DNA of 64,000 bases from the NCBI GenBank assembly GCA_009741485.1, contig CM019216.1, positions 50,421,792 through 50,485,791 on the forward strand, read 5' to 3'. Origin of the DNA: Malurus cyaneus samueli (taxonomy: Eukaryota; Chordata; Aves; Passeriformes; Maluridae). Under the pieces are notes generated by a model, which worked only from the letters and a program-made list of their open reading frames with translations, was not told the origin of the DNA and made no database searches. The first letter of the stretch is position 1; the number at the start of each line of letters is the position of its first letter. Position numbers and translations under genes: made by a program. Positions 51,848-62,018 of this stretch are shown piece by piece.

Positions 51848-52588
51848 GAAGGTCCCTGAAGCCCTCCAGACCACAGCAAATGTGTGTAGCAAGGCAGTGA
51901 TGGTTAATTCAGATTTCAAATCTGTGACGAGAGTAGCAGCATTGTGATAGGGTAGTACACAGCAGGTTCTCTGCTTAGCCTGAGAAATCATAGTTAGCGA
52001 CAGTAAAGCATGCAGCTGCATCCCCTACAGTCTGACAAATCTAAACAAAAATGTGTGTTTCTACTGAATTAAACTATATTTATGGACATACAAATATATC
52101 CAGTAAGCTTTCTGCTACTATCTTACACTGTCCTTGATTAATTTAGTGCTTCCTAAAAGTAAAAACACTGCTAAGATTTTCCATTGTGAGAGGAAATAGC
52201 TGTCTTGAGCCACTTATGATGCTGGTATGTAAATATAACACACATTATATATTCTTCTAGGGGAGATAGCCTGCATGCAAGAGTTCATTTCACTCTGATT
52301 TCAAAGATAGTACAACGCTTAAGCAAAATAAATAGTTTGTGACTTGAAATTTGCCTTTAGGGAGATTCATAAACAACCTGCTTTAGAGGTTGGAGTACTT
52401 GACAGTGCTTCATACTTGTGAGGGCGAGAAACTGCATTCTCTCCTAGATATAGTCTCTCCTAGGCTATGTGTTTCTTGAGGAGAAATTGCAGTTTAGGAT
52501 TAGTGATAACTTAGTATTTGAAGATTGCTTTGTTACTGGTTTAGTGATTTTACACTTCTGGGGACCTCAGGGAGGCTGAGCAATAGCT

Positions 52589-52640
52589 GTTGCTGCTAGA
52601 GGCTGCAGATTGCAGTTGCTGCTAGAGGCTGCAGATTGCA
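52589..52640 (+). repeat. Perfect tandem duplication, 2 x 26 bases
   Basis: The unit gttgctgctagaggctgcag + attgca occurs at 52589-52614 and again, without change, at 52615-52640. Two identical adjacent copies point to a recent local duplication, which may be polymorphic. Confidence 0.95.
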
Positions 52641-52835
52641 GTCAGTGATTTGCTTCCAGAAATAATTTCACCTAATGAAAGATAATTGCCCCCAACCCTT
52701 TTTTCCCAAATATAGGTATAGGCATATCAGCAGGAGATGAGGTTGTGGATTCTGAGCAGTGATGGCTCTGTGGGCAGTCAGTGTTGTGCCTGTTACAAAA
52801 TTCAGTCCTTCCACGAGTAGCCACATCGAGCAGTG

Positions 52836-52852
52836 ACAGAATCATAGAATCA
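52836..52852 (-). repeat. CR1-like 3' tail remnant
   Basis: acagaatcatagaatca is the complement of two ATTCTATG-type units, the terminal repeats of CR1 LINEs. The sequence to the right, where the element body should be, is not clearly CR1. It may be a severely truncated copy or a chance match. Confidence 0.35.
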
Positions 52853-53055
52853 GTGAGTCCCTCTCTCCTGTTGCAATATGAAAACCCAACTTGCTTGTCA
52901 GTAATATGGACCTCATACAAACACTAGCTCCTAGTTCTTCATTCCTACAAGAATGGTGTGGCTGATGTTTTTCTGTTTGCTTGGCAAAGTGTGATGAGGA
53001 TGGTTGGAAATGTATCACTTCTACCTAAGTGAAATTAACTTTTGTCATTGTGCAG

Positions 53056-53215
53056 CCTTTTCAGAAAAGACAGGGATCCCCACAAGGTTGAAGGAAACTG
53101 CGAAAGTGGATGGACTTGTTTTCTGTGAAAACTGTTACCGCTATGGTACCATAGAAGAATTTGTTCCTGAAGGGAAATTTTGCAGCCAGAAATGTGCCCA
53201 GCAAGTAAAAAACAA
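53056..53215 (+). CDS. L3MBTL3: L3MBTL3, third coding exon: FCS-type zinc finger (residues 72-124)
   Basis: Acceptor cattgtgcag; donor AACAA|GTAGGT, intron phase 2. The exon encodes AFSEKTG, then the zinc finger: Cys95 and Cys98 in FCENC, and Cys114 and Cys118 in the FCSQKC motif that defines FCS/MYM-type fingers. Such fingers in Polycomb-group proteins bind RNA or mediate protein contacts. The direct join of the preceding exon to AFSEKTG corresponds to the shorter mammalian isoform. The donor contains an in-frame TAG, so retention of the next intron would stop translation two codons after Asn124's neighbour, at 53217. Confidence 0.94.
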
Positions 53216-54206
53216 GTAGGTGCTACAATAAAGCATAGAAGCAAAGAATTTGGCATAAGTGCAGCACGAGAAAGAAGTGGTGGGATAAAATGTTCATGGT
53301 GGGACAAAGGGAGGTATTAAGCAGATAAGTTTTGGTGTCACCATTGGTTTATAACGTTCTTTCAGTGTATTTTGTATAAATGCATTAACAACATTTGGTT
53401 TTGTCTAACACTGACATTGAAGGCAGTCTTTTTTACTCAGGGTGTGCTGTGTTCTGCTGTCAGATGCAAGCAGTAAAACAGTCTATGGGATGCATGAATC
53501 AGTGTCAGACTCCCACCCTGTTTCATAGTCTTTGGAATTAAGATAATCAGTAATGAGATGGTTGGGGTGGTAAGTTAATTATAATTAAGTGCAAGAGCTG
53601 TTTTATAGATGACAGTGAGTGAAAACATGAGCATACTGCAGTTTCTCAGTTCTTTCTTTTCAGCTAGTGCATTTCTTCTCACAAAAGAATGTTTGTGTTA
53701 CTATGTCCATTCTGTATTGCATATTGCTAGATTATGGCAGTTTTTTAACATTCATGCTTTTGTACATTTTCCTTCATTTTAAGCTAATTGCTTCAAAGTT
53801 TTCTGTTCTGATTTCTTGTTCAGCAATTTGAAAAGTCACATAACAGCTTTCTCCAATTGGAGTTGTCAGACTTAACAATTACCTTTGCCTTCCTCTCTCT
53901 AAACTGCCCTGCAGTCCTAAACATTTCACAGTTTGCTTCTCTGGGAGAGTTGATGGTACGTGGAAAAAGACACACTGTTTAAAACATGTAGAACTTGTTC
54001 AGCATAAGCTGACAGCTTTCCTTTTGCAGTTGCTATTGTATGTCTTTCAGATTAATTCTTTTGACAGACTTAATTTTCAGTAGTATTTCTAAGAACATAT
54101 TTGGGATAATACTGTGAGACTCACACATTTACTTGTGGTTTTTTTCTTGTTTTATGAAAATGAGAAGTGAAATTACTGGATTTGCATTGTCTCACTCTCG
54201 TGATAG
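53216..54206 (+). other. L3MBTL3: L3MBTL3 intron (1.0 kb)
   Basis: It is bounded by GTAGGT and ctctcgtgatag. It is AT-rich with T-runs, and no repeat or alternative exon was recognised. Confidence 0.85.
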
Positions 54207-54345
54207 AGAACCAAAGGAGGAAAATCCCAGCATGGAATGTAACGGGGAAGATGATTCTAAAGGCATTCGGAAAAGAAAAGCCAAATTACCTCTCAAAGAA
54301 GAGTCCCGGGATAATGGGGAGAAGAAGGAGAATCCCGATGAAATT
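54207..54345 (+). CDS. L3MBTL3: L3MBTL3, fourth coding exon: charged basic/acidic linker (residues 125-171)
   Basis: Acceptor ctctcgtgatag; the first base completes Lys125. The exon encodes a low-complexity charged linker with acidic patches (CNGEDD) and a basic cluster, IRKRKAK at 145-151, a plausible nuclear localisation signal. It ends NPDEI at ATT|GTTAGT, intron phase 0. The linker is less conserved than its neighbours: length and charge pattern match mammalian L3MBTL3, but residues differ. The donor GTTAGT departs from GTRAGT. Reading through it keeps the frame open for 32 more codons to a TGA at 54442. Confidence 0.88.
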
Positions 54346-55614
54346 GTTAGTATGCATCATAAACCCATTCCTGCAAGTGTTTTGGTGGGAGTTTTGCCTT
54401 GTATTGCAATGTCAGTAGCTACATCAGTCCACAAAAAGAAGTGACTTCATCATTCTGTCAGAGCCACAATAAGTAGTTGGCTCGTTTGCCAATTTAATTA
54501 TGCCTCAGCAGTAAATTGTAATTATTGACAATGCACTGATAAAAGCTGTTTTTTTAGCTCTTTTCCCTTCTGTTTACGAGCAGAACAAAAGGAATTTAAA
54601 TGAAAAATTATGCTAACCTAGACTTGCCATGTCTTCAGCATAGAAAAACATGAGTACATATTTCCCAACACCTGTTACTTTGTCATTCTACACATAAATA
54701 AATAACTACAGAGCAATAATTTATTTGCAAAGAAAGCTACATTACAGTTAAGAGGAGAATACTTTGGATTTTTGTAGTGTAATTTGCCTTTGAAAATCGT
54801 AGCCAAAAATTTGATTTCCTCTTGTGTTGCAGTGTAATGTGCTTTGGGACACCTTTTTTTTCCCCTTTTGGATTTATTCTTAATTTTAGAGAAAGCTTAC
54901 CCCAGTACCCTCCCATAATGTTTGTTTTCCTGTAATATTTGTTTTCTTCCCAACAGCTGTGACACTACTGGGGGGAGCACAGTTTTCAGGGAGAAGGATA
55001 GGGTTCTGCAGCCACCAAATTGTCAAAATGCTGAAGACACTGGAGCTGTCAGGATGAAATTTGCAGCTCTCTGTATAGCAGTATCTCAGGCAAAAGTCAG
55101 GGGACACCTTTGTCTCCATGCATCTGCCTATCCAGATGAGTGCTTTGCTCAGGTGCTCACAAAACTGGTAATACACAAACGGTGAAATAAATAAAAAGGA
55201 TCAGTGCCATTTTATATTTAATAAAGGAACTGCTCATGTGAAAAAAGTAGACTAAAACTGTGATAGGTTTTCCTTTAAATTATTTTGGAAGCATGAACGT
55301 AGTGTTCATGTTACTGTTACTTATCAGTGTGTCAGCAAGGCCTGTCCCTGGGTCAGGCAAGGCTGACTGGCTGAGTGCCAGGTGGTGAGAGTCCTTCTGC
55401 CTGTCACTTTCTCTGTGTTTGCTGTGATTTGTCACTGATGGCTCACTTTGTACCTGTTAGACATCTGCACATTTATTTGAGGGAGGAGAGAGCTGGATCA
55501 ATAACCTCTTAAATGAAGTCACAGTTTAACCTTCGGCGGTATCTCCAGTTTGATCATACTAGACTTCTAAGCTAATGAGGTTACTGTACTTTTTTTTTTT
55601 TTTTTCTAATTTAG
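54346..55614 (+). other. L3MBTL3: L3MBTL3 intron (1.3 kb)
   Basis: It starts GTTAGT and ends with a very long T-tract then ctaatttag (acceptor 55613-55614). The first 99 bases stay open in the exon's frame. An AATAAA at 54697-54702 lies 250 bases after the readthrough stop. No repeat family was recognised. Confidence 0.8.
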
Positions 55615-55699
55615 GAGGACAAACCTGAAGGAAGGATCTTGAGAGTCTCACAGAGAGCCAGGAGAAAAAGAAAAGGGGAAATAACAGTTTTGAAACAAA
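55615..55699 (+). CDS. L3MBTL3: L3MBTL3, fifth coding exon: basic region (residues 172-199, plus 1 base)
   Basis: Preceded by about 20 T residues and ctaatttag; donor CAAA|GTAAGT, phase 1. It encodes GRILRVSQRARRKRKGE, which matches the conserved mammalian RILR-SQRARRKR word. This Arg/Lys-rich run (185-191) is the strongest nuclear localisation candidate in the protein. It links the zinc-finger half to the MBT repeats. Confidence 0.94.
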
Positions 55700-57802
55700 G
55701 TAAGTTAGATTATGAAACAAAAATCTCAACTATCAATTCTTTAGGTAATATCCATATCTTATTGTGAATTGCCAGCATGGTTTCACAGAATTTGTATTCC
55801 CTATTGAATTTTTTTCAATACTGTAAAAAGACAGTGCTAGTGTTTTTTATAGCAATTAAATTTTAAGGCATCTTTTTCAGTGAGTGTAAAAGCAACTAAT
55901 GTACATTCTAGGCTTTTTTCCTTTTCATCCCTCTAAATAGTGCCAGTATTAGAAGGAATCAGCCCCATTGAGTTCCCAGATGTTGAAAGACATGTATCAA
56001 GCAGAAGTGAAAGTTTACTTTTGTTTCCTTGGGGATCAATTTTGCATCTTCATTATGTGCTGGAAATAGACACATTTATGGAACTGTTTAGGAATAATTG
56101 CTATAATCAATCCAAAGGGACATATAGTGCATCAAGCAACATAATAAAACATATTTTAAATGTGTGCTATTCTTTCAAGCTATTTGTATGATAGATAGTT
56201 TTAGGAAGAATTGGAGAATCAGCTGCTATTATACCTCAGTGGTGCATCAACCACAGACCTACATTTCGCCCTCCAGAGTGTTTCCTATGGTAGATAGGGA
56301 GACATTAACAGGGTTTGCCAGGCCACTAATCAACACACAGCTCCAATTAGGTCTGGTGTGCACAGGCAGATGAGCTACCAGTTGAAGATGCAACAATAAA
56401 AGTTATGAAAGATTCCTCTCCCAAGATAGAATCACTCCTGAAATATTTCTGCAGTTGCTTCTAAGGCTGAAGAGATATGAAGCGTGTGAGACACAAGCAC
56501 AAATCACCGCTGCCCACTGACAGAATGATTGCAAAAATTTCTTCTGTTGGGGTTTTTTAATTTTTATTTGGGAAAGCATCAGTATAGAAGTATAAACTGG
56601 TATAAAAGACCACTCTGTATTCAGTGCCAGGCACAAAACTGTATTGTGCTGAGCAACTGATTTCTTAAATATAATAGATAAAAACTGGGTAAATCCCAAA
56701 TAAAATGAATGTGCTCTAACAGTGTTAAGCAATTGCTGTCATTCTGAAATTTCTTTTGGTTACTATTATCAGCCTTCTTCAGGAGAGTTCGGCATTGCTA
56801 TTGTTGTGGTTCATGTTTTAATCATAAAAATGCTTAGCCAGACTGTTACTTAAGGGATTTACTTCCCCTGTGAGTAGCCTACAGTCTGGATCAAGCCAGA
56901 ATCGTGGTGTGGACTGTGATGAATCCTTCTGCCAGTGTGAGCTTATGGTCTGAAATGGTAAGCTGCCTGTGCAGAAGGAGGCATTTTGGGGGAGATCAGC
57001 AGTGCAGACAGAGTAGAAGTATATGAAAGTTGGTTTGTATGTCGTCTTCTGTTCACACAGAACTGTGCTCTTCTTTTCTTGAAGTTGCTGGCTATTGCTA
57101 GTGCAGGTAGTGCCTTATTTTCAAGGCCTGTGTGACTGTAGGCAATATTAAGGTGGACTGTGGGCAATACTGCAATTGCTGTGCAAGTGTGTGTGAGTGT
57201 TCATGCTGTATGAGCAATCCTGAAACTGGAGGTTTCTGTCATATGCTAATGGCATGATGGGGAAAAAAAGGAACTGCTGACAGGTCTGATGGCTTGGAGA
57301 AAATACTGTTAAATCACTGGCTTTTTACCCAAAACCATCAAACCACAAAGTGATGGAGTAGGTGAGAAGCATTCTTAGTACTGTTAAAGAATAGGATTTT
57401 TCAGCTGTGATTTAAAAAAAAACAGTTAGCAGAGGTATCAATTTGAAAATGCTTTCCACTAAAAGAAGTACATGGGGGGAAAAGAAACCCCTTAAAATAC
57501 TGAGCTGTTTTGTCGTTTGAACTCATCCTTTTACACATTTGCAAATTGTATATCTTAATGCTTCTTAGGGGCAATAAGGAGAAATGGGTTGGAGCAAGAC
57601 TTTGTAAGTTGTTCTTGTCACCTGAAGGATCTTTTTATTGTTACTAATCAAGGTTTGAACTGCTGGAAATGTTTCTAGACAAACCTTCATGTTCCTGGTG
57701 CCTCCAAACTTACAGAGCTTCTTTGAAATAAGTTCTGAGCAACTTTTTTCTTGAGACATTAACAGTTACAGAATTATTTCACTGTTTTATGCTTCTTTAT
57801 AG
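55700..57802 (+). other. L3MBTL3: L3MBTL3 intron (2.1 kb)
   Basis: It is bounded by GTAAGT and gcttctttatag. Open frames within it (for example 55940-56191, +) lack motifs. No repeat was recognised. Confidence 0.85.
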
Positions 57803-57894
57803 CTGTACCCTCTAAAGGAAGGCAAGCATGGTGTTGGGCATCCTATCTGGAGGAAGAAAGGGCGATTGCAGTGCCTACTAAGCTTTTTAAAGAG
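57803..57894 (+). CDS. L3MBTL3: L3MBTL3, sixth coding exon: start of MBT repeat 1 (residues 200-230)
   Basis: Acceptor gcttctttatag; donor AAAGAG|GTATGA, phase 0. The peptide TVPSKGRQAWCWASYLEEER then PTKLFKE is the N-terminal arm of an MBT repeat, in which the W-x-W-x-x-Y-L and LF-K words are family hallmarks. MBT repeats form a propeller that reads lower methylation states of lysine. Confidence 0.95.
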
Positions 57895-60421
57895 GTATGA
57901 CCTTCACAGATTGAAGTCAGTCAACCACCTAAGATCATGGAATTTCTAGGAAATCAATTTTTAAAAATAATTTGAAGATTTTATGCTTTTCTGGGGAAAA
58001 ACCTGCATGGTAAAAATAATGCTGTGTCCATCAGCAATTATGGAAGTAGTTATCTTTCTTTGTGTTTTTTTAGAGAATTCTGTTGTTGTAGATGAATGCT
58101 GGCAAATCAAACTGCAGAAAGCAGATGCTTTTCCAAAATCTGCAAGTTCTAGCTGTTCCTTCTAATATCTGAAACTAAAAATTCGATACATACTCACACT
58201 TTTTCATGCCATATAATTTTCTTTAGATATGTTTAGAAAAGTGGTACAAAGGTCATCTTTTGTCTTGTTGCTTGGATTGTATTACCTTGTCTTTTCTTCA
58301 GCTTCTGCTGACATTATATTTTGTTGCTGCATCAGATACTACTTTGTCTTATTCTCCTTTTGCCTGTCATCTGATTGGATGTCACATCATCATGTCCTGC
58401 TTGTCCTTTGCCTGCTAGGGTAGTCTTTGTTGTTTCAGTGCTTTTACTAATGCCACCTCTCTTGCTTGGAATCCAAATCCACAAGGTTTCCATGCTTATA
58501 TCTTCTCTTGCAAAACCTGGTGCAACATGAACATGTCTCACCTGCTGTACTCCTGCCATGTGTTACTTTTTTTTGATAACTCTGTTCCGACTTGTAGTCT
58601 GTTTCTTGCATCCATTTCTTGCTGTATGCTTCATACTTCACCTGTTAAATCTTTTTGTGTGGGAATTAGCTTTTCAGCTTACACATGCGTGTGGTGCTGA
58701 CCTTTAATTGCTGCTTTTAGATGCTGTAGAGTTAGAAAAGTGACGAACTGGGATGAGGTGTGCAGAATGCATTGATTGTAAGTGAAAGAACAACATTTTT
58801 CTGACTGCCTTTAGTTGTATCCCCCTGTGCTATATACTGGTTCAAAAATGAACAAGAAAATGATCTGGATAAGGAGTGTCCTATGGGAAGATAGATTTTC
58901 AGAGCATTGCTCTGCTTGTTTGAAGATCCATGAAATGCTGTAGCAGCACACAAGCAGATAATGACTTTGCAGGGTGCTGCACATGGTGGTAAAGTCTGGA
59001 GTTACGTGATCTTTCCTGTCTTTTTCTCTGCATTGTGCCTTTCTCATTCAGTGCATCTTAATTTGGTATTTTCTTTCAAAGTCTTTAGCCCCTGGGTAAT
59101 GCTTTACTTAGTGTGTAGTATTTAAAGGGTGTAGCTGAAGGACAATTCTTAATGACACTCAGAATTGTCCAAGTAATATTTCTCCATTTTACAGATGAAC
59201 AAGCAAGCTACATAAACAGGTTAAAAAAAAACCAAACCAATGAAACATCACCACCAATTATAAATCCCTGAATTAGTTTGTATTTTGAGAATGACTCTTT
59301 TCTTCTTTTGGTTTTACCAGTTCAGAAGCAGTCCTTTTCACTGTATTGTTTCATACCCTTAATTAGAAGTGGTCAGGATGATGGAGAGTCCTTGTCTCTT
59401 CCTGCTCCTTAGAGTAATTTCTAAGCTGTGTCTCACAAGGTTTGCCTTCCTTCCAAGTTGGTGATGCCACCTCCCTTGGCACCTTTCTCCTCCCATTGGC
59501 TGCAGCAGTACTGCAGTTGACTCAGGAGCATGTGTAGCTTTTAGACAGGAACAGAAGGAAAAAGAAACATTTAAGATGCTTTTCCTGGGATTTTTTTTTT
59601 TCTGTAACCCTTTGGGGCATAAAAACTGTCTAGCTGTGAATCTGCTAACCTGTGGAAAATTGTCTTCAGTTTCGGTCACTTATTTTTCAGATATTCCCTC
59701 AAATTTAACCTTAATGTCTGCTACCTTCCTTCTTTAATGGAGGGATGCTGATGCCTTCTGGTTGAAAACATCCATCCTGCTTAGCCTTGTTTTCACTTTC
59801 TGTTTTTTGGAAGATGTTCTTCAGGGTTCATTGTAATGTGATGTAAGGGTAGTCATGTTCCTGTGATTTGGAAATTCTCCTGGAAGAGCATGTAGTCTGG
59901 ACTCAGCATATAAAGGACATCGAATAGGCCATCTCTATGTACAGTGTTCAGTATTTCTGCCTTTCAGTTCATTTTTCATGGCCTGAGATGTGGAACTGAA
60001 AAGGCAAAATAGAGAGTCATTGTTGTGATTACGTAGGAATGATGTTGACCAGGAAGGTGTCAGTGTCACTGTACAGGCTGAAAAATAAATAATTAAATTG
60101 AAAAGATGTTTTATTGATAATTAATGAAAAAAGTTGAAGACAAATCATGTCATCTTATTTCCCTTGACTCTTTTGCTAATTCTTCCTAGTTTTCTTACAT
60201 ATTCTCAATTTTTAAGTCATTCTAGTCTTCCAAGCTAACATAAATGTCTCTTTGCCTCTTGATGTGTCTAAAAATATAAAATTTAATTTAAAGTGATTTA
60301 TTAGTTTTTTTCAGTAACATGAATAATAAATAATTATTCTCTGTTCCTTGTAAAGATACTGTGTGTTATACTGGTTCTGGTATACTTTCAGAAGTATTGC
60401 AACTGTTCTTTTCCATTGCAG
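57895..60421 (+). other. L3MBTL3: L3MBTL3 intron (2.5 kb)
   Basis: It is bounded by GTATGA and cttttccattgcag. A T/C-biased segment around 58.2-58.7 kb gives a few Cys/Phe-rich frames. No repeat family or alternative exon was recognised. Confidence 0.85.
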
Positions 60422-60526
60422 TATCAGTCTTTTCCATACAACAAGAATGGGTTCAAGGTGGGGATGAAGCTGGAGGGCGTGGATCCTGAGCACCAGTCGA
60501 TCTATTGTGTTCTCACTGTGGCTGAG
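60422..60526 (+). CDS. L3MBTL3: L3MBTL3, seventh coding exon: MBT repeat 1 (residues 231-265)
   Basis: Exactly 35 codons between cttttccattgcag and GAG|GTAAGG, phase 0 on both sides. The peptide starts YQSFPYNKNGFKVGMKLEGV and ends YCVLTVAE. NGFKVGMKLE-VDP is the conserved MBT core, and the sequence is nearly identical to mammalian L3MBTL3. It is closer to that paralogue than to L3MBTL1 or L3MBTL4, particularly at FPYNKN. Skipping this exon would leave the frame intact but destroy the repeat. Confidence 0.96.
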
Positions 60527-61882
60527 GTAAGGAGAGGCTGCAAACAGCCATGGTGGGGGGTTATAGCAGAGACTGAAATGAAACAGCAGCACCTGAAAAA
60601 CCTCACTCTTACCTAACAGGCAGACAGAAACCATACATAGGAACATGGCTTTTAAATTAATAATGCTGTTTATTTCTGCCTGATAAATGTGTGATAAATG
60701 TTACAGCAGTGACTATTTACATATATTTAACATACACAGCTATAGAAAACAGTATCAGTCTAGTTGGATGATGTGTGGTTTTATCCGTAATCCCATAGTT
60801 AGTGTTTAAAAGAAAACTATAAATAGAAAAGTGTAGAAAATAGAAACTGATACATAGCAGTTTTATAGACATTTGATAGTATTTGCAGTTGTTCCATTCA
60901 CTGTTACAAATATCTAAAAGTGTCTCATGTTGCGGTTGTGCTACAACTTTTTCAGGCTTATGGCCACAGGAATTGCCTGCATTGGCATCCTGTGCAAGTT
61001 AACATAAAGCAGAAACACAGTTTTTCTTCTGCTGTGGTCCATGAAATAGTTTTTCTGATTAACAGCTTCTTGTCTTTCAATAGAGAATGTGTTTCTCAGG
61101 TGTATTTTGTATATCTTTTAAACATGCCCTATTTTTAGTTTTGGCATAATTTTAATGAGTTTTTGGATTTCATATGTGAATTACAATGGGGAAACTGGAA
61201 GTTATGTCAGAGTACAAATTGAATATAAAATAGGATGACCTTGATGTTGATATTTTCACTGATGACTGCGGTAAATTCATGGCTTTTGGCACTCAGGAGG
61301 ATGTGGAGAACCTTTGTACAGAGAGAGTATTATGTCCTGGTTTTCTCTTCCTCTCAGTGGTTGGCTTATTACTTCCTGAAATAATGAAGTTCTGGGGAAT
61401 ACCTCCACTGACTTCTCATCTTTAGTTAAAAAGTTTTCAGTATCTCTCTGGAGAGCCTTTTGAGCATACTTATTGTTCAGTGCTCCCTTGCATATCAGTT
61501 ATTCAGGATAGCTTGAGAACCTCATTATTTGCACTTTGTCCTGCATTGTATCAGATGTATTCATGCTCTTCTGTTGGGCTTATGTATTACTCTGATGCTG
61601 GGTTAAACCATTTTCAAGTTTTCGAACACTGCTGGCATATCCAGCTTTTAGTTAATTCTTTTGACCAGAAGAGGAGGCACTCAGACTGAGAATAGCTTTG
61701 CCTTTTAATTCTTTCCTTTTTATCCAATGAATTTATTCATCGAGTGTTGGATTGAGCAGAAGTAAAAAGCTGACTGAAAGCACAGAGTTATTGCACATAA
61801 TATTGAATGGAAGTGGTTATGTGTAGGGCAAACATCTTAAAACAGCGTTGTGACAATGTGTGCTGTCAATTCTTGCTTTTAG
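60527..61882 (+). other. L3MBTL3: L3MBTL3 intron (1.4 kb)
   Basis: It is bounded by GTAAGG and attcttgcttttag. AT-rich, with nothing else recognised. Confidence 0.85.
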
Positions 61883-62018
61883 GTTTGTGGCTACAGAATA
61901 CGACTCCATTTTGATGGATATCCTGATTGTTATGATTTCTGGGTGAATGCAGATTCTTCAGACATTCATCCTGTTGGATGGTGTGAAAAAACAGGTCACA
62001 AGCTTCATCCACCTAAAG
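61883..62018 (+). CDS. L3MBTL3: L3MBTL3, eighth coding exon: end of MBT repeat 1 (residues 266-310, plus 1 base)
   Basis: Acceptor ttcttgcttttag; donor AAAG|GTATTG, phase 1. It encodes VCGYRIRLHFDGYPDC then YDFWVNAD and DIHPVGWCEKTGHKLHPPK. LHFDGY, YDFW and DIHPVGWC are signature MBT words, with the last two shaping the methyl-lysine pocket region in active repeats. The coding sequence stops mid-codon, so the gene continues past the right edge with MBT repeats 2 and 3, a zinc finger and the SAM domain expected downstream. Confidence 0.96.

Larger units (their letters stand above)
50864..53055 (+). other. L3MBTL3: L3MBTL3 intron (2.2 kb)
   Basis: It is bounded by GTCAGT and cattgtgcag. In human a short in-frame cassette exon (Pro/Ser-rich, with a Trp-Thr-Ser word) lies at this junction in the longer isoform; I saw no equivalent here. 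The intron holds a 26-base C-rich homopolymer tract (51822-51847), a 26-base perfect tandem duplication (52589-52640) and a CR1-like tail (52836). Confidence 0.85.

Noticed and set aside
52836..52852. A second full CR1 element
   Set aside because: Only two terminal-type repeat units are visible, and the adjoining sequence is not clearly CR1. It is kept only as a short, low-confidence tail.
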